Source of the DNA: Lachnospiraceae bacterium
GTDB taxonomy: Bacteria; Bacillota; Clostridia; Lachnospirales; Lachnospiraceae
Assembly: GCA_902363445.1 (NCBI GenBank)
Contig: CABJAB010000001.1
Coordinates: forward strand, 186,001-250,000
DNA length: 64,000 bases
Reading direction: 5' to 3'
Made by a program: the position numbers and the translations under genes. Below are positions 1 to 8,143 of the stretch, one piece after another (position 1 is the first letter of the stretch; the number at the start of each line of letters is the position of its first letter). Below the pieces are notes generated by a model. The model did not search any database and was not told the DNA's origin. It was given only the letters and a program-made list of their open reading frames with translations.

Positions 1-296
1 TTCAGGGCCGGACGGTAATCGCCGTCTGCCTGAAGAAGCGCTCTGGAGATGCCGTGACGGACAGCTCCAGCCTGGCCGGTGAAGCCACCGCCTCTTACGT
101 TCACCATCACATCAAATTTTCCTTCTGTCTCGGTGGCCGCAAAGGGCTGGCGTACCACTACCTTCAGCGTTTCAAGACCGAAATATTCATCAATGTCTCT
201 TTTATTTATCGTAATCTTGCCGGTTCCTGCCGTCAGGTAAACTCGCGCGATAGATTTCTTTCTTCTGCCTGTTCCGTAGAATTTTGAATTAGCCAC
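1..296 (-). CDS. rpsI: 30S ribosomal protein S9 (3' end cut by window edge)
   Basis: Small-subunit protein S9. The first 98 codons are present, reading [20 protein letters not shown] onward, with the basic GTGRRK start and the [11 protein letters not shown] and [14 protein letters not shown] blocks typical of S9. It starts with GTG at 296 behind AGGAGGAAAT. About 30 C-terminal residues lie outside the window. It follows rplM with 29 bases between them, the usual rplM-rpsI pair, and is surely cotranscribed with it. Confidence 0.96.
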   Translation of the reverse strand, partial: MANSKFYGTGRRKKSIARVYLTAGTGKITINKRDIDEYFGLETLKVVVRQPFAATETEGKFDVMVNVRGGGFTGQAGAVRHGISRALLQADGDYRPAL

Positions 297-325
297 TGTA
301 ATTTCCTCCTTTCAGTACCTTCCGA

Positions 326-754
326 TTAAAATGTCAGAGCTTCCGGTTTCTGAGCCTGCTGCTTATGATCAGGTCCAGCGTACACATGAAGCTTGCTATA
401 CATTGCTCTGCCTAAAGGTCCCTTGGGAAGCATTCCCTTAACAGCCAGCTCAATAACCTTCTCCGGCTTCTTCGCCATCATTTCCTTCAGTGTGGTCTCT
501 TTCATGCCGCCCACATATTCGGAATGGTTATAATAAATCTTCTGGTCCATTTTCTTACCGGTTACTTTTACTTTTTCAGCGTTAACGATAATCACATAAT
601 CTCCAGTATCAATGTGAGGAGTGAACGTAGGTTTGTTCTTTCCTCTCAGGACCGCTGCCACTTCAGATGCCAGACGTCCTAATGTATATGCGGAAGCGTC
701 AACTACATACCATTTTCTCTCAATGGTTGACGGGCTAGCCATAAATGTTTTCAT
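326..754 (-). CDS. rplM: 50S ribosomal protein L13
   Basis: Large-subunit protein L13, 142 residues, the normal family length. Recognisable blocks are [15 protein letters not shown] near the N-terminus, [15 protein letters not shown], and the HPYAGP-like segment [15 protein letters not shown] near the C-terminus. The open frame runs 8 codons further upstream, but ATG at 754 has AAGGAGG seven bases before it and gives the standard length. It is first in a two-gene unit with rpsI and has its own promoter overlapping the end of truA. Confidence 0.97.
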   Translation of the reverse strand: MKTFMASPSTIERKWYVVDASAYTLGRLASEVAAVLRGKNKPTFTPHIDTGDYVIIVNAEKVKVTGKKMDQKIYYNHSEYVGGMKETTLKEMMAKKPEKVIELAVKGMLPKGPLGRAMYSKLHVYAGPDHKQQAQKPEALTF

Positions 755-944
755 TGGTTTGACCTCCTTGGATTTCACCTTTCAAATATTCAATCTCGCG
801 AATCTGTGCTTCTATTTCCACGGCAGAAAACAGTATTCCGGGGCTTTGGTTACTTATTATCCGCCAATAAATAGACATACGTTTATGGACACTGTTCCAG
901 TGTCACAGCCTTTACATTATATTACACTATGTGGGGTGTGTCAA
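755..944 (-). promoter_or_regulatory. rplM-rpsI promoter and leader
   Basis: A near-perfect sigma-A promoter on the minus strand: TTGACA at 944-939, 17-base spacer, TATAAT at 921-916. The -35 and part of the spacer lie inside the last codons of truA. Transcription would begin near 909, leaving a leader of about 155 bases before rplM. The leader begins with a 7-bp hairpin (888-904, GACACTG/CAGTGTC with a 3-base loop). An L13-type autoregulatory leader is known upstream of rplM in Firmicutes; whether this one is of that class is inference. Confidence 0.85.
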
Positions 945-1979
945 TGCTTTTTTGTCCGTTTTTTGAATGATTTTCCAGCCCCGGAGGTTTCCGGAGACCG
1001 CCGGGCACAGATGATACGGCCCTGCCGTTTCCTCATCGTCACCGCCGTTTTCCTCCCGCACCCACAGCTCTTCGGCGCCGTCGCGGAAAGCCCGCTTCGC
1101 GGTCCGGACGATCATCCGCGCCCTCTCCTCTTCACGGCAGGAGTGGATAACCATATAGACCCTCTTCTTCTCTTCCAGCTCCGCCTGATACAGAGAATAG
1201 TCGATCCAGCGGTTGGTGTTCCGCAAAAGCGGCTCCGGCTTCTCTGCTGGCCGGATGGAGATCAGCGTCAGGCCCATGGCCGGTGCTTTGACTCCGGCCA
1301 TCCTCCTGTCCCTGGCATTCAATATCTCCTCCATATGGCCGGGAGGATAAGCGCCCCGCCCGACCTCCATCAAGGTCCCCACAATAATCCGCACCATATT
1401 GTACAGGAACCCGTTTCCGGTCAGGCGGACCGTGATTCTGTCGCCGTCCTTCGTCACCGAGGCCTCGTATATCTTCCGGATCGTATCCTCCGCCTGGCTC
1501 CCCGCCGAACAAAAGCTTGAAAAATCGTGCTCCCCCACCAGGCAGATCGCAGCCTCCTGCATCTTTTCCACATCCAGGGGCCAATGGACAAAATAGGAAT
1601 CCAGTCTCCTGACCGGATTCGGAAACCGGCGGTTCAGTATCTGGTATTCATATGTTTTCAAGGAACTGCATTTCCTTGGATGATAAAAAGCATCCACTTC
1701 TTCCGAAAGCTGCACGGCAATATCCTCCGGCAGCCTTTGGTTCACCGCATAACAGATCTTTTCCGGAGGAATCTTCGTTTCCGTATCAAATACGGCAATA
1801 TTGCCGAGAGCATGCACGCCGGAGTCTGTCCGGCTGGCTCCGATCACATGGATATCCTCCCCTGTCAGCTCCGACAAGGCCTTGTTAAGCACTTCTTCAA
1901 TGGTCACGCCGTTGGGCTGGTACTGCCAGCCGCAGTAATTGGTGCCGTCGTAAGCCACCGTAAGCTTGATCCGCTTCAC
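927..1979 (-). CDS. truA: tRNA pseudouridine(38-40) synthase TruA, with C-terminal extension
   Basis: Converts uridines 38-40 of the tRNA anticodon arm to pseudouridine. The N-terminal 250 residues are a standard TruA: KLTVAYDGTNYCGWQYQ, the catalytic-Asp motif GASRTDSGVHALGN, and the C-terminal half with FLYNMVRIIVGTL and a closing GLTLISI. The protein then continues for roughly 95 residues of charged sequence not expected in TruA (about 245-260 residues is usual). GTG at 1979 is preferred because AAAGGAGG lies eight bases upstream; an in-frame ATG at 2000 is possible. It follows ecfT and belongs to the ecf operon. Confidence 0.93.
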   Translation of the reverse strand: MKRIKLTVAYDGTNYCGWQYQPNGVTIEEVLNKALSELTGEDIHVIGASRTDSGVHALGNIAVFDTETKIPPEKICYAVNQRLPEDIAVQLSEEVDAFYHPRKCSSLKTYEYQILNRRFPNPVRRLDSYFVHWPLDVEKMQEAAICLVGEHDFSSFCSAGSQAEDTIRKIYEASVTKDGDRITVRLTGNGFLYNMVRIIVGTLMEVGRGAYPPGHMEEILNARDRRMAGVKAPAMGLTLISIRPAEKPEPLLRNTNRWIDYSLYQAELEEKKRVYMVIHSCREEERARMIVRTAKRAFRDGAEELWVREENGGDDEETAGPYHLCPAVSGNLRGWKIIQKTDKKALTHPT

Positions 1980-2025
1980 AGGACCGGCCTCCTTTCCCAT
2001 CTGCTCTTCTCCCGTACAGACGGTA

Positions 2026-2826
2026 TTATAAGAAAATCTTAAACAGGATAATACACGCAAGAAATCCCAACAGGACCAGATAAGCCGCCCGGTCCCTCGC
2101 CGCGTACCGGAGAGGTTTCATTTTCGTCCGCCCTTCTCCTCCATGATAGCATCTCGCTTCCATGGCCATGGCCAAATCCGACGCTCTTCGGAAAGCAGAG
2201 ATAAAAAGAGGCACAAGCAGAGGAATCATCGCCTTAGCTTTTTTTATCAGCCCGCCGGATTCAAAGTCCGCTCCTCTGGCCATCTGCGCCTTCATGATCT
2301 TATCCGTCTCCTCCACAAGAATGGGAATGAAACGGAGAGCGATGGACATCATCATCGCGATCTCATGTACCGGCACCCGCACTACTCTCAAGAAACGAAG
2401 GCTCCGCTCCAATCCGTCGGTCAGCTGATTCGGCGTAGTCGTAAAGGTCAGCAGGGAAGTCCCCATCACCAAAAAGATCAGCCGAACCGCCATCATACCC
2501 GAACGCAGAAGGCCCTCGCGGGTGATCTTAAAAACCCAGAATTGGACGAGGACTTCGCCGCTTGTCAGGAACAGGTTGAACACCACGCTGAACAAAAGCA
2601 GGAAGATCACCGGCTTCAGCCCTTTTACAATGTGCTTCACCGGCACTCTGGAGAGCCGGATCGTACCGAACAGGAATGCCGCCGCCAGGATATAGCAAAA
2701 AAGATTGTCCGCCACAAAAAGGGCGGCAATCAGCACGAGCGTTCCAAACAGCTTTGTTCTGGGGTCCAGTTTATGGACAGGAGACTGTACCGGATAATAC
2801 TGGCCCAAAGTAATATCTCTCATCAT
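2026..2826 (-). CDS. ecfT: Energy-coupling factor transporter transmembrane protein EcfT
   Basis: Membrane scaffold of the energy-coupling factor (ECF) vitamin transporter, linking the two ATPases to exchangeable substrate-binding S components. The sequence has four to six hydrophobic segments and the two coupling-helix motifs of EcfT, MARGADF near residue 185 and a second, MEARCYHGG, near 225. It starts six bases after ecfA2. Two adjacent ATGs (2826 and 2823) are possible starts and neither has a strong ribosome-binding site, so it may be translationally coupled to ecfA2. Confidence 0.94.
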   Translation of the reverse strand: MMRDITLGQYYPVQSPVHKLDPRTKLFGTLVLIAALFVADNLFCYILAAAFLFGTIRLSRVPVKHIVKGLKPVIFLLLFSVVFNLFLTSGEVLVQFWVFKITREGLLRSGMMAVRLIFLVMGTSLLTFTTTPNQLTDGLERSLRFLRVVRVPVHEIAMMMSIALRFIPILVEETDKIMKAQMARGADFESGGLIKKAKAMIPLLVPLFISAFRRASDLAMAMEARCYHGGEGRTKMKPLRYAARDRAAYLVLLGFLACIILFKIFL

Positions 2827-2832
2827 GAGCGT

Positions 2833-3693
2833 TTATTTCTCTCTTTCTTCACCAAGAGTGCAGAGAATCGCTTCTTCTGCCTCTTCCACGGTGATCACGT
2901 CTGTCTTCATGGGAAATCCCGCATCCTTTAAGGCATGGGCAATATAAGTCACCTGCGGCGCCGCAAGTCCCATCTGCTCCAGCTCCTTATAATGTGCGAA
3001 CACGGCTTTCGGCGTATCGTTGAAAACCAGCTCCCCATGATTCATCACCATGATTCTGTCCACATATTTCGCCACATCCTCCATGCTGTGGGATACCAGG
3101 ATAACGGTCATCCCCCGTTCCCGGTGCAGCCTCACGACTTGCCCCAGGATCTCATCCCGCCCCTTGGGGTCCAGTCCCGCCGTCGGTTCATCCAGTATGA
3201 GCACCTCCGGCTTCATGGCCAGCACTCCCGCGATAGCCACTCTCCTCTTTTCCCCTCCCGACAGCTCAAAGGGAGACTTCTTATAATAGCTCTCTCCGAT
3301 TCCGACCAGGGACAGGGCCTCTTTCGCCCGTTCCTCTGTCACCTCTTTGGAAAGCCCCTGGTTTTTCGGCCCGAAACACACGTCTGTGAAGACGTCCACC
3401 TCAAAAAGCTGGTGCTCCGGATACTGGAACACCAGTCCTACCTTGCTCCGCAGCTCCTTCATAGAGAACCCTTCCGCATAAATGCTGCTTCCATTATACC
3501 GGATATCTCCGGAGGTAGCCCGCATCAGTCCGTTCAAATGCTGGATCAGCGTGGATTTGCCTGACCCGGTATGTCCGATCAGCCCGATGAATTCACCGTC
3601 CTCTATCTCCAGGTTCACATCGTGCAGGGCATCCGTCTCCATGGGTGTCCCTTCGCTGTATTTGTACTCCACATGCTCCAATGTAATCGCCAT
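2833..3693 (-). CDS. ecfA2: Energy-coupling factor transporter ATPase EcfA2
   Basis: One of the paired ATPases of the ECF importer. Walker A is GHTGSGKST (residues 41-49), the signature is LSGGEKRRVAIAG and Walker B is VLILDEPTAGLDP, followed by a switch His in VSHSMEDV. The length of 286 residues is normal. It is the second gene of ecfA1-ecfA2-ecfT-truA, nine bases after ecfA1. Assignment as A2 rather than A1 follows gene order and the VFQYPEHQLFE Q-loop variant. Confidence 0.94.
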   Translation of the reverse strand: MAITLEHVEYKYSEGTPMETDALHDVNLEIEDGEFIGLIGHTGSGKSTLIQHLNGLMRATSGDIRYNGSSIYAEGFSMKELRSKVGLVFQYPEHQLFEVDVFTDVCFGPKNQGLSKEVTEERAKEALSLVGIGESYYKKSPFELSGGEKRRVAIAGVLAMKPEVLILDEPTAGLDPKGRDEILGQVVRLHRERGMTVILVSHSMEDVAKYVDRIMVMNHGELVFNDTPKAVFAHYKELEQMGLAAPQVTYIAHALKDAGFPMKTDVITVEEAEEAILCTLGEEREK

Positions 3694-3702
3694 GTTATTT
3701 CC

Positions 3703-4569
3703 TCACTCGCTGTGCTTCCTGTATGTGTCCATGATCTCTGTCACAAACTCCTCCACGGTCAGAATACATGGCCGCATCGGCACGCCCTTTTTTCTCAGCT
3801 CATATGCCAGCTCCGTCACCTGAGGCACGTCCAGCCGGTATTTTTTCAGTTCCTCCACGCGGCTGAAAACCTCCTCCGGCACTCCTTCCATGACGATTTC
3901 TCCCTCGTCCATAACGATGATCCGGTCCGCATGAATGACTTCTTCCATATAATGGGTGATCAAGATGACCGTGATTCCCTTTTTCTCATTCAGTTCCATC
4001 ACCGTGCGGATGACCTCCCGCCGCCCGTTGGGATCCAGCATGGCTGTGGGCTCGTCCAAAACGATACATTTAGGCTCCATGGCCATGACCCCCGCAATGG
4101 CCACTCTCTGCTTCTGTCCGCCTGACAGGCGGTTGGGGGAATGAGTACGGTACGCGCTCATCCCCACCGCTTTCAGGCATTCATCGACCCGTTTCCAGAT
4201 CTCATCTGTGGGCACGCCGATATTCTCCGGTCCAAATCCCACGTCTTCCTCTACCACGCTGGCGATGATCTGATTGTCCGGATTCTGAAACACCATTCCG
4301 GCAGTCTGCCGGATATCCCAGAGGTTGTCCTCGTCCAGAGAATCCTTGCCTCCTATCCATATGGTGCCTTCAGTCGGCAGCAGCAAAGCATTCATATGTT
4401 TGGCAAGAGTGGACTTGCCCGATCCGTTATGTCCCAGGACAGCCACGAACTCTCCTTCTTTAATATCCAGGCTCACATTCTTGACCGCTTCGCTGACCTC
4501 TTCTATTTTTTCCTCTTCATCACGTTTGATATAGTTATATACCAGGTTCTTCGTCTTAATGATGCCCAT
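3703..4569 (-). CDS. ecfA1: Energy-coupling factor transporter ATPase EcfA1
   Basis: First ATPase of the ECF importer module. Walker A is GHNGSGKST, the Q-loop VFQNPDNQI, the signature [13 protein letters not shown] and Walker [14 protein letters not shown]; the switch His lies in ITHYMEEV. It is 288 residues long. In most Firmicutes this gene directly follows rplQ. Here the upstream neighbour is a ROK regulator, and a dedicated promoter lies at 4649-4621. The ribosome-binding site is weak. Confidence 0.94.
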   Translation of the reverse strand: MGIIKTKNLVYNYIKRDEEEKIEEVSEAVKNVSLDIKEGEFVAVLGHNGSGKSTLAKHMNALLLPTEGTIWIGGKDSLDEDNLWDIRQTAGMVFQNPDNQIIASVVEEDVGFGPENIGVPTDEIWKRVDECLKAVGMSAYRTHSPNRLSGGQKQRVAIAGVMAMEPKCIVLDEPTAMLDPNGRREVIRTVMELNEKKGITVILITHYMEEVIHADRIIVMDEGEIVMEGVPEEVFSRVEELKKYRLDVPQVTELAYELRKKGVPMRPCILTVEEFVTEIMDTYRKHSE

Positions 4570-4620
4570 AAGCCACCGTCAACTTCCATCGGAATTTCGT
4601 TTACATTCTTTCAGACCCTT

Positions 4621-4649
4621 ATTGTACTTGATTCCCTATGAAAAATCAA
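4621..4649 (-). promoter_or_regulatory. Promoter of the ecfA1-ecfA2-ecfT-truA operon
   Basis: TTGATT at 4649-4644, 17-base spacer, TACAAT at 4626-4621 on the minus strand, about 50 bases before ecfA1. The -35 overlaps the stop codon of the ROK gene. It allows the ecf block to be transcribed independently of whatever lies upstream. Confidence 0.72.
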
Positions 4650-5839
4650 GAAAAATGTACGCCTCCTCCACTTTCACCCCGCCGGATATACTGTTCCAGC
4701 ACCAGGTTGGCGCCGCTCACGGCTTCTTTATCCTCAGGCAGCATTGTAACCAGGATCTCTGCCCTGCCTCTGCCTTCTATCGCCTGCTCTCTCACCTTTT
4801 TCCGAAGGGCGCTCAGGAGCAGCTCCGGCTTGTAGGTGATCTCTCCATTCAGCACCACCGCCTGAATATCCAGAATATTGACCATATTTACGATCAGTGA
4901 CGACAGATAGCCCGCCTCTTCCCTTATGGCAGAACGGCCGGCTTCATCCCCGGCCTCGGCAAGGTGCACGATCTCTCTCCAGCTGTCAAGCCTCCCGTCC
5001 TTTTTCTCCGCAGCTTTCACGATATTGGGGATGGACGCGTATAACTCGGCGCATCCGGAATTCCCGCAGCTGCATTTAGGCCCGTGGATATCAATGGTCA
5101 TATGCCCGAACTCACTTCCTCCCCCCTCCGGCCACAGGCCTCCTCCCAGGATCAGACCTCCTCCCAGTCCGGTATCCACCAAAAGCTCCAGAAAGTTTTC
5201 ATATTTCCCTTTCAGCCCAAACCGGTTCTCTGCCAGAGCATAAGCGCTGGCGTTCTGTTCCAGAAAAACAGGACAGGAGAATTCCTTCCTATAATAATCT
5301 GCGATCTCCACCCCCTGCCAAAGTGGGAAATTCGGCGGATTCAATATCTGCCCTTTCCTGCTGTTAAGCGGCCCCGGCGACATGATTCCCATTCCCAGAA
5401 GCTCTCCCTCCGGTTTCTTCTCCCTTATCATGGCCTGTATTCGCTCCGCAAAAAAACCCATTGCCTCTGTACTGTCCCCGGCGCCTCCGGCCCTTCTATG
5501 CTGCTCCGATACGAGAGGCTGTCCGGAAAAATCACACAGTGCCAGTGTAGCACAGTTTCGTTCCAAGCACAGGCTTATAATATGATAACGGGAACCATTG
5601 AGGCCCACAGCCACAGGCTTTCGGCCCACGGACCCCGCAACGGGATCATATTCCCGAACCAGCCCTTCTTCCAGCAGCTCGTCCATGATCCTGCTCACAC
5701 CCGCCCTGGTCAGTCCTGTTCTCCTGGAGAGCTCCGCCCTGGAAAGGGGTTCCCGGCTGATGTGATCCAGAATCCTTCCCCTGTTGTTGTATTTCATTTC
5801 TTCCGAATTGATCGTCGTCCGCGTTCTCATCTCCACCAT
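4646..5839 (-). CDS. ROK-family transcriptional regulator (XylR-like)
   Basis: Sugar-responsive repressor of the ROK family, 397 residues. Residues 17-65 form a winged helix-turn-helix (LSRAELSRRTGLTRAGVSRIMDELLEEGLV), followed by an actin-like ROK sugar-binding domain from about 84. The zinc motif CSCGNSGC is at 256-263 with His246 upstream. The catalytic Asp of ROK kinases (NDAN) is replaced: the segment reads EQNASAYA at 194-201, which supports a regulator without kinase activity. It is divergent from the D-lyxose isomerase at 6017, its probable target, and a palindrome between them is a likely operator. Confidence 0.92.
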   Translation of the reverse strand: MVEMRTRTTINSEEMKYNNRGRILDHISREPLSRAELSRRTGLTRAGVSRIMDELLEEGLVREYDPVAGSVGRKPVAVGLNGSRYHIISLCLERNCATLALCDFSGQPLVSEQHRRAGGAGDSTEAMGFFAERIQAMIREKKPEGELLGMGIMSPGPLNSRKGQILNPPNFPLWQGVEIADYYRKEFSCPVFLEQNASAYALAENRFGLKGKYENFLELLVDTGLGGGLILGGGLWPEGGGSEFGHMTIDIHGPKCSCGNSGCAELYASIPNIVKAAEKKDGRLDSWREIVHLAEAGDEAGRSAIREEAGYLSSLIVNMVNILDIQAVVLNGEITYKPELLLSALRKKVREQAIEGRGRAEILVTMLPEDKEAVSGANLVLEQYIRRGESGGGVHFS

Positions 5840-5903
5840 CCACTCATTTTCATTGCTGTATTGTGCATATGTTCTAATCTTTTCTCAATTTCTATACCGT
5901 CTC

Positions 5904-5965
5904 TGTATAAATTCGCCATCCATTTGTCAATCCAATTGACAATCAATTCCTCCCCATGATATAGT
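5904..5965. promoter_or_regulatory. Divergent promoters with palindromic operator between ROK gene and lyxose isomerase
   Basis: A perfect inverted repeat, TTGTCAAT-CCA-ATTGACAA, lies at 5924-5942. Each arm supplies a TTGACA -35 hexamer for opposite directions. Plus strand: TTGACA 5936-5941, 18-base spacer, TATAGT 5960-5965. Minus strand: TTGACA 5930-5925, then TATACA 5909-5904 at 15 bases (or a poorer hexamer at 17). A repressor on the palindrome would cover both -35 elements. Assignment to the ROK protein is inference from position. Confidence 0.78.
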
Positions 5966-6016
5966 TGTCTTAACAATATCTACCATACAATATCATACTC
6001 CAGGAGGAATTCTGCC

Positions 6017-6706
6017 ATGAAACGTTCTGAGATCAACAAAGCGATCAAAGCCATGGAAGCTCTCATAAAAGAGCACCGTTTTGAGCTTCCCCCCTTCTTC
6101 GGCTGGACACCGGAGGAATGGAAAAACAAGGATCACGAATACGATGAAATCCGTGACAACATGCTCGGATGGGATATCACCGACTACGGTGAAGGGCATT
6201 TTGATACCCTTGGCTTTTCTCTCGTCACTATCCGCAACGGGAACCAGCATAAAAAGGATCAGTATCCCAAAGTTTATGCTGAAAAGCTTCTGATGGTAAA
6301 TGAAGGGCAGTATGCCCCGATGCACTTTCACTGGACCAAGATGGAGGATATCATCAACCGCGGCGGCGGAAACGTTTTGATCCGCGTATATATGGCCGAC
6401 CGGAATGATGAGGGAAAATACTCCGACGAGGATGTGACTGTCCACACTGACGGGCGCAAATACACCGTCCCCGCCGGCGCCCAGGTCCGCTTAAAGCCCG
6501 GAGAAAGCATTACCATTTACCCGTATATGTACCACGATTTCAGTGTAGAGCCCGGAACCGGCGCCGTATTGATCGGAGAAGTATCCATGTGCAACGATGA
6601 CAATACGGACAACCGTTTTTACGAAAAGCTGGGCCGTTTTCCTACCATTGAAGAAGACGAAGCGCCTTACCGTCTGCTCTGCAATGAATATCCCAATGCA
6701 GAATAA
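6017..6706 (+). CDS. D-lyxose isomerase family cupin (copy 1)
   Basis: Interconverts D-lyxose and D-xylulose (some members act on D-mannose/D-fructose) with a divalent metal in a cupin barrel. It is 229 residues with the Lyx_isomer family signature APMHFHWTKMEDIINRGGG, giving the HxH and Glu metal ligands, and a later His in YMYHDFS. ATG at 6017 follows AGGAGGAATTCTGCC. It stands alone on the plus strand, divergent from the ROK regulator. A second member is encoded at 24988-25674; they share the motif but differ through much of their length. True substrate is not proven. Confidence 0.92.
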   Translation: MKRSEINKAIKAMEALIKEHRFELPPFFGWTPEEWKNKDHEYDEIRDNMLGWDITDYGEGHFDTLGFSLVTIRNGNQHKKDQYPKVYAEKLLMVNEGQYAPMHFHWTKMEDIINRGGGNVLIRVYMADRNDEGKYSDEDVTVHTDGRKYTVPAGAQVRLKPGESITIYPYMYHDFSVEPGTGAVLIGEVSMCNDDNTDNRFYEKLGRFPTIEEDEAPYRLLCNEYPNAE

Positions 6707-6730
6707 ATCGTCGCATATGTACTTTAAGGC

Positions 6731-7075
6731 TCAGCGGACCGGAGTATAGTCAATCTTCGACTCCTCCGCAGTAGCCTCCAGCTTCATGATCACCGGGCGT
6801 AGACCGTCGTTGCAGCTGCAGATGGCCACGCCCGGTTTCCTGATCCAGTCGCCATAGTAGAAAACTCCGTCTCCCGCCCCGTGGGACAAGGCGAACACAT
6901 ATTGGTATATGGCTTTCCAGGCTTCGTCACAGAAACCGTCCGGCTTCGCATAATCCGCATAGAAAACCTGCCCTTTTTTCATCATGGGACAGGCCGTCAG
7001 CCCTTCCGCCCCATATTCTCTGGCCAGTTCTTCATCCAGTGTCGTTTTCAAGATTGTGATTTTAACCTTCTTCAT
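6731..7075 (-). CDS. TIGR04076 family protein, function unknown
   Basis: Small protein of 114 residues. The pattern KKVKITILKTTLDEELAREYG, CPMMKKGQVF and a conserved C-terminal CSCNDGLRPVIMKLEAT match the uncharacterised TIGR04076 family as I recall it; three conserved Cys suggest metal or redox use, which is inference. ATG at 7075 is chosen over an upstream in-frame ATG because AAGGAGG lies five bases before it. It follows the YitT gene, whose stop is inside its ribosome-binding region, so the two are coupled. It ends 24 bases from the convergent lyxose isomerase. Confidence 0.85.
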   Translation of the reverse strand: MKKVKITILKTTLDEELAREYGAEGLTACPMMKKGQVFYADYAKPDGFCDEAWKAIYQYVFALSHGAGDGVFYYGDWIRKPGVAICSCNDGLRPVIMKLEATAEESKIDYTPVR

Positions 7076-7085
7076 GTTATCCTCC

Positions 7086-7970
7086 TTATCCAAGAATATC
7101 TTTTTTCACATCCAGAGCCTTGAACCCTTCCCCAAATACCTCATTTGTCTCCATGACCATAACAAAAGCATCGCTGTCGACCTGATTTACAAGACGCCGC
7201 ACTTTATACGCCTCCACTTTGGAACAGGCGCATAAAAGCACCTCCCGTTCTTCTTTGGAATAGGTCCCGATTGCGCGGATCATCGTCGATCCTCTCTCAA
7301 ACGTCTCGCCGATCCCCGCCGCGATATCGCTTCCCCTTCCGGATATGATGATGACCAGCTTGCCGGCCCCGGTCCCGTACATGATCTTGTCGATCACTAT
7401 GGAAGCCATAAAGGTAGACAGAAGGCCGTACAGGACCGCGTCCAGTTTTCCGAACACCGGCCAGCCGAGCAAGATCACCACCAGATCGATGCTCATGGTC
7501 ACCATTCCGATGGACAGGTGGGGCCTCAGGACCTTGATGGAGATGGTCAGAAAATCTGTGCCGCCGGAGGATGAACCGTGCATATAGAAAATAGCCAGTC
7601 CGGCGCCGAGACACACGCCGGAATACAGGGCCGCCATGATCGGGTTTCCGGTATATATGGGAAAATGGGGAAATATCACATCCAGAAATATGGTACAGAC
7701 CGCCATGGAAAAGAAGGATTTCACCAAGAACTTCTTCCCTAATATCTTATAACTCAGTAAAACAAGCGGCACGTTGAGCAGCAAGGTCGTCACACCTATG
7801 GGAAGGCGAAACAGATAATTGGCCATCAGGGCCAGACCGGAAATCCCTCCCGGCGCAAAATCTGCGCTTTTTGCAAAAAAATAAATCCCAAGCGCATATA
7901 AAAAACCGCCGGCCAAGTCTCCCGCCAGACTTAAAAGGATGTCCCTGCCCCGCTTTGCTTTCAGATTCAT
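7086..7970 (-). CDS. YitT family membrane protein
   Basis: Integral membrane protein of 294 residues. About five or six hydrophobic segments form the DUF161-type repeats (for example GGFLYALGIYFFAKSADFAPGGISG and YMHGSSSGGTDFL), followed by a soluble C-terminal DUF2179 domain from about residue 220 (AIGTYSKEEREVLLCACS...). YitT proteins are widespread in Firmicutes with no firm function. The ribosome-binding site is weak. It forms a two-gene unit with the TIGR04076 gene, whose relation to sugar use is unclear. Confidence 0.9.
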   Translation of the reverse strand: MNLKAKRGRDILLSLAGDLAGGFLYALGIYFFAKSADFAPGGISGLALMANYLFRLPIGVTTLLLNVPLVLLSYKILGKKFLVKSFFSMAVCTIFLDVIFPHFPIYTGNPIMAALYSGVCLGAGLAIFYMHGSSSGGTDFLTISIKVLRPHLSIGMVTMSIDLVVILLGWPVFGKLDAVLYGLLSTFMASIVIDKIMYGTGAGKLVIIISGRGSDIAAGIGETFERGSTMIRAIGTYSKEEREVLLCACSKVEAYKVRRLVNQVDSDAFVMVMETNEVFGEGFKALDVKKDILG

Positions 7971-8023
7971 GAAATATCCCGTTCCTTTCCCGGAAAGTGC
8001 CCGCAGCCATTTCCATTTTCTTC

Positions 8024-8052
8024 ATTATATCATGTAACTCCAGGCATGGGAA
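8024..8052 (-). promoter_or_regulatory. Candidate promoter for yitT-TIGR04076 unit
   Basis: TATAAT at 8029-8024 with a poor -35 (TTCCCA, 8052-8047) at 17 bases, 54 bases before the yitT start and just after the kinase terminator. Confidence 0.55.
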
Positions 8053-8076
8053 AGGGGGAACCGCCAGATAAATAAC

Positions 8077-8120
8077 AAAAAAACAAGTGAAAAAGCGATT
8101 TGCCTGTCACTTGCTTTTTT
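8077..8120 (-). terminator. Intrinsic terminator of the hybrid kinase gene
   Basis: Stem CAAGTGA/TCACTTG (8084-8090 with 8107-8113) followed on the minus strand by seven U. It lies 24 bases past the kinase stop. A T run also follows on the plus strand, so it could act in both directions. Confidence 0.82.
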
Positions 8121-8143
8121 ATACGCTAAATACCTTTATCCGG

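Noticed and set aside
621..1520. A 299-codon plus-strand frame across rplM and truA
   Set aside because: Spans two well-identified minus-strand genes and their promoter; translation is not protein-like.
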